Below, piece by piece: positions 27,099-35,653 of a stretch of 64,000 nt of DNA. Every line of letters starts with the position of its first letter. Position 1 is the stretch's first letter. Source of the DNA: Metallococcus carri. GTDB lineage: Bacteria > Actinomycetota > Actinomycetes > Actinomycetales > Dermatophilaceae. The DNA lies in contig NZ_JAAOIV010000012.1 of assembly GCF_011440275.1 (NCBI RefSeq), positions 1-64,000 of the forward strand, read 5' to 3'. A program made the translations under genes and the position numbers. The notes beneath the pieces are model-generated. The model was not told where the DNA came from. It did not search any database and saw only the letters and a program-made list of their open reading frames with translations.

Positions 27099-28102
27099 CG
27101 GGCAGCCACGCTGAAGTCACCGGGGGTGTCCTGCCACTGCAACCGGTCGATCGCATCGAGGATGCGGTCCACGCCCGGCAGGTAGGTGTGCTCGAGCATC
27201 GGTGCCGGATAGGGGATCGGCAGCCCGCTCACTCGCAGCACCGGCGCGGCGAGGGAGTGGAAGGACTGCTCGCTGATGCGTGCCGCCAATTCGCCTGCGA
27301 CACCTGCGAATCCGGAGGCCTCGCTCACCACGACACACCGGCCGGTGCGGGCGACCGACTCCATCACGGTGGCGTCATCCAGCGGCACGAGGGTGCGCAG
27401 GTCGATCACCTCGACGTCATAGCCGTCCTCGGCGGCAGCCTCGGCCGCCTTCAGCGCGACCGGCACGCTCGGCCCGTAGGCGACGAGGGTGACCTCGGTG
27501 CCCGGGCGGCGCACCACCGCCTGGCCGAAGCCGGGTGCCGGCGTGAGCTCACCCTTGGTCCAGTAGCTCACCTTGGGCTCCATGAAGACAACCGGGTCGG
27601 GATCCTCGATCGCTTCGCGCAGCAGGCTGTAGGCGTCGGCCGGCGTGGCCGGGGTGACGACCTTCAGCCCCGCGGTGTGCGCGTAGTAACCCTCGGAGGA
27701 GTCGCAGTGATGCTCGACGCCACCGATGCCCCCGGCATACGGCACCCGGATCACCATCGGTAGGTGGACCGCACCGCTGGTGCGGTTGCGCATCTTGGCG
27801 ACATGCGAGGCGATCTGCTCGAAGGCGGGATAGGCGAAGGCGTCGAACTGCATCTCCACCACCGGGCGAAAACCGGTGAGGCACAAGCCGATCGCAAAGC
27901 CGACGATGCCCGACTCGGCGAGCGGGGTGTCGAAACACCGGTCCTCACCGAACCGCTGCGCCAGGCCGTCGGTGACCCGGAAGACACCACCGAGGGTGCC
28001 GACGTCCTCACCGAAGACCAGCACGTCGTCGTCGGCTGCCATCGAGTCACCAAGTGCGCGGTTGATCGCCGCGGCGAAGGTGACCGTCTCGATCTCGCTC
28101 AT
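27095..28102 (-). CDS. bkdA2: 2-oxoacid dehydrogenase E1 beta subunit
   Basis: A 335-residue thiamine-diphosphate enzyme subunit. The N-terminal region FGEDVGTLGGVFRVTDGL and the interface GIVGFAIGLCLTGFRPVVEMQF are those of branched-chain and pyruvate E1 beta chains. LVAYGPSVPVALKAAE and DLRTLVPLDDATVMESVARTG mark the transketolase C domain. Start and stop overlap E1 alpha and E2 by ATGA. With E1 alpha it decarboxylates the keto acids of Val, Leu and Ile and transfers the acyl group to E2. Confidence 0.92.
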   Translation of the reverse strand: MSEIETVTFAAAINRALGDSMAADDDVLVFGEDVGTLGGVFRVTDGLAQRFGEDRCFDTPLAESGIVGFAIGLCLTGFRPVVEMQFDAFAYPAFEQIASHVAKMRNRTSGAVHLPMVIRVPYAGGIGGVEHHCDSSEGYYAHTAGLKVVTPATPADAYSLLREAIEDPDPVVFMEPKVSYWTKGELTPAPGFGQAVVRRPGTEVTLVAYGPSVPVALKAAEAAAEDGYDVEVIDLRTLVPLDDATVMESVARTGRCVVVSEASGFAGVAGELAARISEQSFHSLAAPVLRVSGLPIPYPAPMLEHTYLPGVDRILDAIDRLQWQDTPGDFSVAAR

Positions 28103-29244
28103 GCCTGCTCACCCGCCTCGGACTCCGCGCGCACCATCGCCTCGGCCGCCCGAACCTGCGGCGTCGGAGTGGCAAAGACGTTGTCGAACAACGACATCGG
28201 CCGCAGGGTCGCGTCGTCGTGCATGCGGTCGCGCAGCGACGCGGCCTGCTCCTCTGCCTCGGCCTGGACGGCCGCGACGGTCTCGTCGTCGATCACGCCG
28301 CGCTCGCGCAACCAGGCTTCGAGGCGGGTCACCGGGTCGCGGGAGATCCAGGTGCTCACCTCCTCGCCGGTGCGATAGCGGGTGGCGTCATCGGCGTTGG
28401 TGTGCGCCTCCATGCGGTAGGTGTGCGCCTCGATGAGGAAGGGGCCGTTGCCCGACCGGCAGTGTGCGAGCGCAACGTCCATCACCGACAGCACCGCCGC
28501 GGCGTCATTGCCGTCGACCTGCTCGCTGCTGATCCCGTAGCCGATTCCCTTGTACGCCAACGATGGCGCCTTGGTCTGCTTCGACAGGGGCACGCTGATC
28601 GCGTAGTTGTTGTTCTGCACGAAGAAGACCACCGGGGCGCCGAAGACGGCCGCGAAATTCAGCCCCTCGTGGAAGTCGCCCTCGCTGGTGCCCCCGTCAC
28701 CGACGAAGGCCAGCGCGACACCGTCCTCGCCCCTGCGCTTCATCCCGTATGCCGCGCCCGCCGCGTGCGGCAATTGCGTTGCGAGGGGAGTGCATTGGGC
28801 AGCGGTGCGGTGTCGCATCGGGTCGTAGCCGCAGTGCCGGTCACCCCGCAGCAGCGACAGCACCTCGACCTCGTCGATGCCGCGGGTGAACAGCGCCATC
28901 GACTCGCGGTAGGTGGGAAAGAGCCAGTCACCCGGCCCGAGCGAGAGCACCGGCGCGACCTGGCAGGCCTCCTGCCCGCGCGCCGACGGATAGACGGCAA
29001 GCCGGCCCTGCTTGGTGAGCGCGGTGGACTGCGCGTCCAGCCGTCGGCCGATCACCATCGCGCGCCAGACCGCCCGCAGCCGCTCAGGCGTAGGCATGAC
29101 GTAGTCACGGCGGGCCGACGACGGGAGGACCTGGGTGCCGTGCTCGTCGAGCAGACGGACCGGTTCGGGCGACGGCAGCAGGTGCTCGACCCCCACCTGC
29201 CTGGCTGTGCTCTGCATCACACCATCGTCGGACGAGAGGCCCAT
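28099..29244 (-). CDS. bkdA1: 2-oxoacid dehydrogenase E1 alpha subunit
   Basis: A 381-residue E1 alpha. The thiamine-diphosphate motif runs from FVGDGGTSEGDFHEGLNFAA to VFFVQNNNYAIS (GDG...NN). YRMEAHTNADDATRYR is the segment of the phosphorylation-loop region that binds TPP phosphates, with the DDATRYR form seen in branched-chain enzymes. I prefer ATG 29244, which has GGAG 9 nt upstream; ATG 29217 is possible. It is the first gene of a three-gene operon and faces an Lrp-type regulator across about 40 bp. Confidence 0.92.
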   Translation of the reverse strand: MGLSSDDGVMQSTARQVGVEHLLPSPEPVRLLDEHGTQVLPSSARRDYVMPTPERLRAVWRAMVIGRRLDAQSTALTKQGRLAVYPSARGQEACQVAPVLSLGPGDWLFPTYRESMALFTRGIDEVEVLSLLRGDRHCGYDPMRHRTAAQCTPLATQLPHAAGAAYGMKRRGEDGVALAFVGDGGTSEGDFHEGLNFAAVFGAPVVFFVQNNNYAISVPLSKQTKAPSLAYKGIGYGISSEQVDGNDAAAVLSVMDVALAHCRSGNGPFLIEAHTYRMEAHTNADDATRYRTGEEVSTWISRDPVTRLEAWLRERGVIDDETVAAVQAEAEEQAASLRDRMHDDATLRPMSLFDNVFATPTPQVRAAEAMVRAESEAGEQA

Positions 29245-29262
29245 CTGGCTCAACTCCGGCGA

Positions 29263-29279
29263 CGATTGCGAGACAATCG
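29263..29279. promoter_or_regulatory. Inverted repeat between bkd operon and Lrp gene
   Basis: CGATTGCGAGACAATCG has perfect 6-base arms around CGAGA. It occupies the middle of the divergent gap, 5 bases from the regulator's ATG. This suits an autoregulated Lrp/AsnC protein that also controls the bkd operon. Confidence 0.65.
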
Positions 29280-29283
29280 GCTC

Positions 29284-29811
29284 ATGCCAAGCACAAAGAG
29301 AGGCCAATCGTCCACGCCGGTCGGCCTGAAGTCCACCTCGGCTGGACGGTCGGCGCTCGACGAGACCGACCGGCGCATCCTCGGCATACTCACCGTCGAT
29401 GCGCGGGTCTCGGTGCGAGCGCTCGCCGAACGGCTGCACCTGTCCCGCGCGAACGCCTACGCCCGGATCGACCGGCTGGTCCAGCGGGGCGTGATCGAGG
29501 GCTTCGGCGCGCGGGTGGCGCCCGGTCCGGCCGGCCTGACGACCACGGCATACGTGGCGATCAATATCGAGCAGAACTCCTGGCGCTCGGTCAGTGCGGC
29601 GCTGCAGCAGTTGCCCTATCTCGACACGATCAGTCTGCTCGCCTCGGAGTTCGACGTGCTCGTGCAGGTGCACGCGCCCGACAACGCGACCTTGCGCACC
29701 ACGGTGCTTGAGCGGATCCAGGCGATCGCCGGGGTGCAGGACACCCGCACCTGGCTGGTGTTCGACGAACAGCGCGGCGCCGGCACCCCGTGGGATGCCG
29801 GCGCCGAGTGA
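29284..29811 (+). CDS. bkdR: Lrp/AsnC family regulator, BkdR-like
   Basis: A 175-residue protein with an N-terminal extension of about 20 residues, then the AsnC helix-turn-helix DETDRRILGILTVDARVSVR and LAERLHLSRANAYARIDRL, and a C-terminal RAM ligand domain with ASEFDVLVQVHAPDN. Being divergent from the E1/E2 genes it is the likely BkdR-type regulator sensing branched-chain amino or keto acids. No Shine-Dalgarno is visible before ATG 29284, so the mRNA may be nearly leaderless. Confidence 0.87.
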   Translation: MPSTKRGQSSTPVGLKSTSAGRSALDETDRRILGILTVDARVSVRALAERLHLSRANAYARIDRLVQRGVIEGFGARVAPGPAGLTTTAYVAINIEQNSWRSVSAALQQLPYLDTISLLASEFDVLVQVHAPDNATLRTTVLERIQAIAGVQDTRTWLVFDEQRGAGTPWDAGAE

Positions 29812-29822
29812 AGCGCCCGCGG

Positions 29823-30113
29823 TCAGGCGGTCTTCTTCTGCTTCTTCTGCACCGGGGGCGGCGGAGCGCCGGCCGATTTGGTGTAGAAGCTCATCGCCTT
29901 GCGCTGGGCGAACAGCCGCACGCCCGCGATGAGCGCGCCGCTGATGATGGTCCAGGCCACCGCCTCACCGGTGGTGACCTTCGGGTCGTGCGGGCTGTCC
30001 GGCGCGCTCTTGCCCGTCGCCACCTGCCAGCCCTTGCGCGACGCGGTCGTCGCGGCCTTGCCGGCCAGCAGGTTCGCGACCAGCGACAGCACCTTCCACA
30101 CCACTGAACCCAT
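29823..30113 (-). CDS. DUF4235 domain small membrane protein
   Basis: A 96-residue protein. Two hydrophobic segments are present, VVWKVLSLVANLLAGKAA at the N-terminus and AVAWTIISGALIAGVRLFA near 52-70, with a Lys-rich tail (KKQKKTA). The spacing and sequence fit DUF4235, an actinobacterial membrane family without known function. It converges with the Lrp gene across 11 bp. Confidence 0.85.
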   Translation of the reverse strand: MGSVVWKVLSLVANLLAGKAATTASRKGWQVATGKSAPDSPHDPKVTTGEAVAWTIISGALIAGVRLFAQRKAMSFYTKSAGAPPPPVQKKQKKTA

Positions 30114-30190
30114 GCTCGATCCTCCTCGAATCGCGGAAATGTCGTTGCCTCGAGCCTGCCACAGCCGCCGGTGCCGCGGCGCTCATCCGG

Positions 30191-30991
30191 TCAGCTCGGG
30201 AACTCGCGCACGGTGAGTTCCTGCTCGGCTCGCCCGAACGCGCCGTCCTCGTCGTTGAGCGTCGTCGAGGTGATCCCCAGGCCGCCGGGGCCGAAGGAGA
30301 CCGCGGTGTCCAGTCCCAGCCAGGGTCCGGCCGGCTGCCGCAGCAGGTGGATCGACAGCTCGACATTGGGGAACATCAGCTCGCTGGGCCGGATGCGGGT
30401 GGCGATCCCGTTCGCGCCGTCCACGAGCATGACGTATGCCGCGAGTCCTGCCGCCGGCTCCTGCTCCAGCAGGGTGCACGCCGAGCGGACCCAGACCTGA
30501 CGGCGGCCAGCGCGTCCGCCCGGCAGCTCCAGGGTGCGCAGGGTGCGGATGAAGCCGCCGGGCCATTCGGAGGTGGTGTCCACCGGTCGACCCGCATCCG
30601 GCGGGTCCATCGCGGGCAGCTCGGACCCGGCATACGCCGTGGTGTCCTGGCGCGAGAGACGCCAGGCGCGCGCCCGGATGACGGGCCGGCCACCGGCGCT
30701 GGCGGTCGCTTCCAGCAGCTCGATGGTGCGGCCGGGGCGCACCGTGGTGACCTCGATCGAGGTCTCGACCGCGGGGATGATCCCGAGGATCTCGAAGGTG
30801 ATCCGCCCGATCTGCATGTCCTCGCGCGGCTCGTGCGTGCACAGCTCGTGGGTGATCAGGCCACTGATCGGCGCCATGTGCTGCTCGGTGTCGCGCCAGG
30901 CTCCTTGGGCGTTGATCGTCGGGGCATAGGTGTGCGGTCCGAGCCGCCGGTAGTAGGCGGAGGAGTCGGGCAAGTCGGTCACGGGCGTCAC
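30191..30991 (-). CDS. Acyl-CoA thioesterase-like, tandem hotdog protein
   Basis: A 266-residue cytoplasmic protein with two hotdog-type halves, the layout of the TesB-like thioesterase superfamily annotated as thioesterase family protein in actinobacteria. The first half ends DMQIGRITFEILGIIPAVET, with the strand pattern of the hotdog sheet. The second contains FPNVELSIHLLRQP and WLGLDTAVSFGPGGLGIT, the usual C-terminal TesB-like segment with Asp/Thr near the active site. The start is GTG 30991. It is not in an operon, and its acyl-CoA substrate is unknown. Confidence 0.8.
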   Translation of the reverse strand: MTPVTDLPDSSAYYRRLGPHTYAPTINAQGAWRDTEQHMAPISGLITHELCTHEPREDMQIGRITFEILGIIPAVETSIEVTTVRPGRTIELLEATASAGGRPVIRARAWRLSRQDTTAYAGSELPAMDPPDAGRPVDTTSEWPGGFIRTLRTLELPGGRAGRRQVWVRSACTLLEQEPAAGLAAYVMLVDGANGIATRIRPSELMFPNVELSIHLLRQPAGPWLGLDTAVSFGPGGLGITSTTLNDEDGAFGRAEQELTVREFPS

Positions 30992-31183
30992 CCTAATGAG
31001 CGCCGGCCGCGCCCGGAGGAGTGGCCGCTGCGGCCCGCGAAGCTGAAGACATCCTGGGAACTCGGCCAGGTTTCGGTCAGGAATCGGTGCGGATACGACA
31101 GGTCTGCCCCACGAGCCTGGATCCGGGTCCACAGTGACGGTCACCGGCGCCACCCCCGACGCCGGAGATGAGGAGCACGATTC

Positions 31184-32374
31184 ATGCGCAAGCTTTCCTT
31201 GTTGACCGCTGCCGCCACCGCGGCGGCGGCCATCGTCGGCGCGATGCCGGTGTCCACCGCGGCAGCGGCGGGTGTCGGCGTGCAGCACCACCGGGTCTGC
31301 GGCACGGCCGCGCCGGGCACCGCCGCGTGTAATGCGGTGCGGCTGCAGAGCAGCACCGGAGCCGCGGTCAACCCGCACGGCAAGCCGATCACTCCGTCGG
31401 CGATCTCCGGCAAGACGCCGAACGACATCCAGAGCGCGTACAAGCTCGCCGGCCTGTCCGCGGGCGGCCGCACCGTCGCCATCGTCGACGCCTACGGCTA
31501 CCCCAACGCCGAGCGTGACCTCGGCGTCTACCGCAACCAGTGGGGCCTGTCCTCCTGCACCCAGGCCAACGGCTGCCTGAAGATCATGGACCAGAACGGT
31601 GGCACCAACCTGCCGCGCACCGACGTCGGCTGGGCGCAGGAGCAGGCGCTCGACCTGGACGCCGTCTCGGCCGCCTGCCCGAGCTGCAAGATCATGCTGG
31701 TGCAGGCCAAGTCGGCCTCCTTCGCCGACCTCGGGACCGCGGTGCAGACCGCGGCCAAGCAGGCCGGTGTCGTCGCGATCTCCAACAGCTACGGCGGTGG
31801 CGACGCAGCCGACTCGACCTACGGCAAGTACTACAACCACCCCGGCATCGCGGTGACCGCCTCGACCGGTGACAACGGCTACCAGGGCGGCAGCTACCCG
31901 GCCTCGTCCGGTTATGTCACCGCCGTCGGTGGCACCTCGCTCTACTCGGCGTCCAACACCCGTGGCTGGACCGAGTCGGCCTGGTCCGGCGCCGGCTCCG
32001 GGTGCACCACGCTGAACCAGCCGCCGGCTGGTCAGACCACGGCGATGACCAACTGCTCCGGCCGCGCGATGGCGGATGTCTCCGCAGTCGCCGACCCGAA
32101 CACCGGTCTCGCGGTCTACGCCCCGACGAGCTCCACCCAGTCGGCGTGGGCGCAGTATGGCGGCACCTCGCTGTCCTCGCCGCTCGTCGCGTCGGTGTAC
32201 GCACTGTCGGGCAACACCGCCGGCTACGCGAACTCGATTCCGTACTCCAACCAGGGCGGCCTGTTCGATGTGACCAGCGGCAGCAATGGCACGTGCGCCA
32301 GCTGGTGCACCGCCAAGACCGGCTGGGACGGCCCGACCGGTCTGGGCACGCCGAACGGCACCAGCGCGTTCTGA
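31184..32374 (+). CDS. Secreted S53 (sedolisin-type) serine peptidase
   Basis: A 396-residue exported protease. A signal peptide covers about 1-28 (cut near TAAAA). The catalytic Glu153 and Asp157 lie in WAQEQALDLD, the oxyanion-hole Asp230 in STGDNGY, and the nucleophile Ser329 in GGTSLSSP, matching the E-D-D-S set of sedolisins. The pro-region that sedolisins usually need for folding is very short here, about 50 residues, so this belongs to the short actinobacterial branch. The C-terminal TGLGTPNGTSAF fits the calcium-site end, though the usual Asp-rich loop is not clear. GAGGAG precedes the ATG, and a strong terminator follows. Confidence 0.83.
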   Translation: MRKLSLLTAAATAAAAIVGAMPVSTAAAAGVGVQHHRVCGTAAPGTAACNAVRLQSSTGAAVNPHGKPITPSAISGKTPNDIQSAYKLAGLSAGGRTVAIVDAYGYPNAERDLGVYRNQWGLSSCTQANGCLKIMDQNGGTNLPRTDVGWAQEQALDLDAVSAACPSCKIMLVQAKSASFADLGTAVQTAAKQAGVVAISNSYGGGDAADSTYGKYYNHPGIAVTASTGDNGYQGGSYPASSGYVTAVGGTSLYSASNTRGWTESAWSGAGSGCTTLNQPPAGQTTAMTNCSGRAMADVSAVADPNTGLAVYAPTSSTQSAWAQYGGTSLSSPLVASVYALSGNTAGYANSIPYSNQGGLFDVTSGSNGTCASWCTAKTGWDGPTGLGTPNGTSAF

Positions 32375-32401
32375 TCGGCTCGTTCGACCCGCAGAACCAG
32401 C

Positions 32402-32442
32402 GGTCCCGGCCCCTCGTGAAGGGGGCCGGGACCGACGGTTTT
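32402..32442 (+). terminator. Intrinsic terminator after the S53 peptidase gene
   Basis: GGTCCCGGCCCC (32402-32413) pairs perfectly with GGGGCCGGGACC (32422-32433), a 12-base stem with an 8-base loop. It is followed within a few bases by TTTT (32439-32442). It lies 28 bases beyond the stop codon. Confidence 0.88.
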
Positions 32443-32588
32443 CGGCCGCCTCACAGCGACTTTTCTCTCCACCCCTCGGGAGGGAATTTTCACCCTTAAG
32501 TATGGATTGCGGTCGTAGCCGAACTGTTACGTTCGCGTAGGTTTCCCCCGACCGCGGGGGCCGCTGCGTCACTCAGGAGGGGATCACA

Positions 32589-33194
32589 GTGACAGCTTTG
32601 GAAACGCCTCGTGGGGTCAGCCGCCGGACGGTAGCTGCCGGCATCGCCTGGTCGGCACCGTTCCTGGTCGCCGGCAGCGCCGCGCAGGCCGCGACCTGTT
32701 CGGTGACCGACCGCAACTACTACTCGACCGATCTGAAGATCACCTCGACCACCACGACCAATGGCACCAACGGTCATACGGTCGGCACCTTCACCTTGCA
32801 GATCTGCAACAACGGCACCCTGCCGATCCCGGCCGGCACGAGCTACACCATCGTGCTCACGGCCTTGAAGGCGCCCGGCAACACCTCGGGCGACAAGGAC
32901 ATCGTCATCACGCCCGCGCCCCCGGCCGGCTACGTGCTCGACCCGGCGACCGGGACGACGCTCAACCCCACCGGCACCAATACCTCGGTGACCTACACGG
33001 CCACGACCACGACACCGATCGCGCCGAACTCCTGCACGAATGTCGTGTTCAACATCGACACCGCCACCGGCATCGGCGCGACCAAGCTGCAGATGGACGC
33101 CACGCTCAAGCAGTGGGGCGGCGGCACCTGCAGCTATTCGGCGCCGGGATCGCAGGATTCCCTCACCGGCCTCTGGGGCAAGGACGCCACCTGA
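32589..33194 (+). CDS. Secreted protein of unknown function with Tat-like signal
   Basis: A 201-residue protein. The N-terminus GVSRRTVAAGIAWSAPFLVA carries a twin Arg, a hydrophobic stretch and a cut near SAAQA, a form often seen on actinobacterial surface proteins. The mature part is Thr-rich with beta-sheet character and three Cys (ATCSV, QICNN, NSCTN) plus one near the end. It looks like an immunoglobulin-like or DUF11-type module, but the family is uncertain. AGGAGG stands 8 nt before GTG 32589. Confidence 0.72.
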   Translation: MTALETPRGVSRRTVAAGIAWSAPFLVAGSAAQAATCSVTDRNYYSTDLKITSTTTTNGTNGHTVGTFTLQICNNGTLPIPAGTSYTIVLTALKAPGNTSGDKDIVITPAPPAGYVLDPATGTTLNPTGTNTSVTYTATTTTPIAPNSCTNVVFNIDTATGIGATKLQMDATLKQWGGGTCSYSAPGSQDSLTGLWGKDAT

Positions 33195-33252
33195 GGCGCA
33201 GCCGCTTCGGCGCCAAGTCACCGCAACATCGGCGGTAATCGCGCAATCCCTC

Positions 33253-33280
33253 TTGATCGTTCAACGGGGGTGGCTAGGCT
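33253..33280 (+). promoter_or_regulatory. Sigma70-like promoter upstream of small membrane protein gene
   Basis: TTGATC (33253-33258) and TAGGCT (33275-33280) are separated by 16 bases, close to actinobacterial housekeeping promoters. The ATG is 90 bases downstream, so the leader would be of moderate length. This is a prediction from sequence only. Confidence 0.5.
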
Positions 33281-33370
33281 GACCACAGAATCCTCATAAG
33301 AGGGTTCGGCCTGCACACACCCGGACGATCCCGCTGCGTCAGCATCGGGAGGGTAGGAGCACCCGAACCG

Positions 33371-33649
33371 ATGCCGTCATCCCTGACCGACACACTCCGT
33401 GGTGCCCCAGCGGGCACCGACGGCAGGGGAGCACGACTGCGCAGTTTGGGAGCAGGAACCCTCACCGGCGTCATTGTGCTGTCGCCGGTGCTCTTCCTTT
33501 CCTTCCTCGGTTATCTCCTCTGGGCGATGGTCGGCCGTCCCGCACCGAGCGCCGCGCCGGTCTTGACCGTCTTCGCCAGCGGGTATGCCGTGGCGCTGGT
33601 CGCCGGGGTCGTCCTGCTCGCCATCGGCCGGCGGATGCGCGGCCGCTGA
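33371..33649 (+). CDS. Small two-helix membrane protein, hypothetical
   Basis: A 92-residue protein with a charged 25-residue N-terminus and two hydrophobic segments, TLTGVIVLSPVLFLSFLGYL (about 31-50) and VLTVFASGYAVALVAGVVLL (about 64-83), then a basic RRMRGR tail. AGGAG precedes the ATG. I do not recognise a family. The layout is that of small inner-membrane proteins, and the gene stands alone between a secreted protein and a convergent nucleotidyltransferase. Confidence 0.65.
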   Translation: MPSSLTDTLRGAPAGTDGRGARLRSLGAGTLTGVIVLSPVLFLSFLGYLLWAMVGRPAPSAAPVLTVFASGYAVALVAGVVLLAIGRRMRGR

Positions 33650-33671
33650 CGTCCAGCGCGTCCCCGCAGCC

Positions 33672-34466
33672 CTAGCAGTGATCGGGCTCCGGCGTGATGT
33701 CGTAGGCCGCGAGCACGTCATACATCAGGTCGGCGACCGCGACGGCGCGAGCGCTCGGCTCCAGTCGCTCCTGGCCCGCTTCGCGCCAGGCCAGTGCATC
33801 CTCGATGACCGGTCGATGGCGCCGGTCGAGGTGGTTGAGCGCCCACCGTCCAGCACCTGACTTCGAGGTCAGGCTGCCCTCGCGGATCAGGTGGTCGAGC
33901 CGGGTGATGCCCAGGACACACCACGCACCTACGGCCGGTGACAGGTCGGGCTCGGCCGCCACGCGGGCTGCCGCAGATGCCCAGTAGGTTTGCAGGTTGT
34001 CCCGCGAAAACGCTTGCAGCACAGGCAGATTGGTGAAGATGTCGAGTTCGCTCGCCGGCTTGCCCGCGACGGTGATGCCGCGTTCGGCCAGTTCGTGCCA
34101 GGTCACCAGGCTCGCGTCGCCGTGGTGGGCGACCGCGAAATCGCCGGCCAGCACCCCCGGCTGCACCGAGATCGTGGTCGGGTCGAGCGCCAGATCGGAC
34201 TCCAGGACATAGAACCCGTCGTATGCCGGCGTTGCCTCGTCCGTGCCCACAGCGAGTTCGTCGTGGATCGTGCGGAGCGTGGCGATTTCGGCCTCGCCGG
34301 GGCGACGGGAGGTGGTGGCGACGAAGTCGATGTCGCTGCCGGGGAAGAACTCACCCCAGCACAGCGAGCCGTGCAGGTAGAGACCGGTGAGATAACCGGG
34401 CAGCCGTTGCTCGAGCATGGCCAGGTGGGCCGTGGTGCGATCGGTGACGGCAGCAGGCAAGTCCAC
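33672..34466 (-). CDS. Aminoglycoside adenylyltransferase-like nucleotidyltransferase (AadA/DUF4111 type)
   Basis: A 264-residue protein. The nucleotidyltransferase motif LYLHGSLCWGEFFPGSDIDF (GSx9-11DID) is at about 27-49. The helical C-terminal domain contains WCVLGITRLDHLIREGSLTS and KSGAGRWALNHL, the AadA-like C-terminal signature where the catalytic base is carried. AadA enzymes adenylylate streptomycin and spectinomycin, but many chromosomal actinobacterial homologues have no shown resistance role. GTG 34466 is used as start. I do not claim resistance. Confidence 0.82.
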   Translation of the reverse strand: MDLPAAVTDRTTAHLAMLEQRLPGYLTGLYLHGSLCWGEFFPGSDIDFVATTSRRPGEAEIATLRTIHDELAVGTDEATPAYDGFYVLESDLALDPTTISVQPGVLAGDFAVAHHGDASLVTWHELAERGITVAGKPASELDIFTNLPVLQAFSRDNLQTYWASAAARVAAEPDLSPAVGAWCVLGITRLDHLIREGSLTSKSGAGRWALNHLDRRHRPVIEDALAWREAGQERLEPSARAVAVADLMYDVLAAYDITPEPDHC

Positions 34467-34486
34467 CCGTCGATGCTGTCACACGC

Positions 34487-35623
34487 TCAGTCGTCCTCGG
34501 CCGCCGCGTGGCGGCCGTCGGCTGTCGCGTGGCGAGCACCGCCGGAGCGGGCCGGGATGAGGTCGGGCCGTCGGAAGCCCCAGTAGGTGTTGTTGGCGGC
34601 CGCGAGGAAGAGCAACAGGCCGAGGGCCAGCCACCAGGCGAGCACGAGGTAGTGGAAGCCGAGGCCTTCCCCGTCGAGATAGACGATGCTGCGCACCGCG
34701 TCGACGCCCGCTCCGTTGGGCAGCCACTGCCCGATGAACCGCCACGGCTGCGGCAGCAGGCCGTAGTTGAACGCGCCGCCGGCCGAGGGATTGCCGAGCA
34801 CGACGAACAGCAGGATCGACACGCCGACGCCGATCACGCCGAAGACCGCGGACAAGCCCATCGTCACGATCGAGGCGGTCATCGACACGACGGCGCCGAG
34901 CAGCGCCAGCTGCCAGAAGTGACCGGTCAGCGCGCCCAGCCAGGTGTCCACGATGAGCGCTCCGAGCAGGCCCGAGACCACCCCGTAGCCGGCGCACAGC
35001 ACCAGCCGCCACAGCATCCGTCGCCAGTTGCGCGCGCGGCCGCCGCGGATCACCCCGACCATCGAGGCCATCAGGTAACCGCCGACCAGCCAGCCGACGA
35101 CGAGATAGAAGCCGGTCAGCCCACGGTTGTCACCGGCTTGCACGGGCGCGACATCCTGCACGACCAGCTGGCGGTCCTTGTCGGCGGCGACCTTGGTGAA
35201 GATCAGCTCGATGGCGGCGGCATTGGAGGATCCCGTCGAGGTGGCGATCAGCAGCTTGTCGGTGTCGCCCTGCGGGTCGAAGACGTAGACGCCCTGCCGC
35301 TTGCCGGACTTCAGGTCCTGGGTCGCGGTGGTCTCGTTGGACTCGGCATACGCCCAGACCGGTTGCCCGGAGATCTTGTTCAGCTGGTTGGCGACGTACT
35401 CCTGCCAGTTGTGGTTGGAGATGACGGTCACCTGCAGCTGCTGCGGGCGCGGGTCGTGGAAGGCCCCGACATACGAGGCGATGAACCCAAGCTGCACGAG
35501 CAGGATCGCCAGGATCAGCGACAGCCAGCGGATCCCGAAGATGTCGCGCAGGCGCGCGGCCAGTGATTCGTCGCGGCTGCGGTCGTAGCCCGGCTTCGGG
35601 CCCTGGGGGACGACGGTGGACAA
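34487..35623 (-). CDS. ABC-2/YhgE-like membrane protein (DUF3533 type)
   Basis: A 378-residue membrane protein. One helix near 32-53 (WLSLILAILLVQLGFIASYV) is followed by a soluble extracytoplasmic domain of about 130 residues, then five or six helices from about 175 to 350. This one-plus-five arrangement is that of the YhgE/Pip N-terminal and ABC-2 permease-like group, including DUF3533 proteins. The start is TTG 35623, supported by GGAGG 5 nt upstream. No ATP-binding subunit is next to it. The substrate is unknown; related proteins act in export or phage reception. Confidence 0.75.
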   Translation of the reverse strand: MSTVVPQGPKPGYDRSRDESLAARLRDIFGIRWLSLILAILLVQLGFIASYVGAFHDPRPQQLQVTVISNHNWQEYVANQLNKISGQPVWAYAESNETTATQDLKSGKRQGVYVFDPQGDTDKLLIATSTGSSNAAAIELIFTKVAADKDRQLVVQDVAPVQAGDNRGLTGFYLVVGWLVGGYLMASMVGVIRGGRARNWRRMLWRLVLCAGYGVVSGLLGALIVDTWLGALTGHFWQLALLGAVVSMTASIVTMGLSAVFGVIGVGVSILLFVVLGNPSAGGAFNYGLLPQPWRFIGQWLPNGAGVDAVRSIVYLDGEGLGFHYLVLAWWLALGLLLFLAAANNTYWGFRRPDLIPARSGGARHATADGRHAAAEDD

Positions 35624-35653
35624 CAGGGCCTCCGGCTCTTTTCAGGTGCTGTC

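Noticed and set aside
32545-32560. CCCCCG/CGGGGG hairpin before GTG 32589 as a riboswitch or attenuator
   Set aside because: The stem is short, there is no T-run or conserved aptamer sequence, and such hairpins are frequent by chance in this composition.
33672-34466. Acquired aminoglycoside-resistance gene
   Set aside because: Composition and context match the chromosome, no integron or transposon parts are nearby, and the AadA-like family has many housekeeping members.
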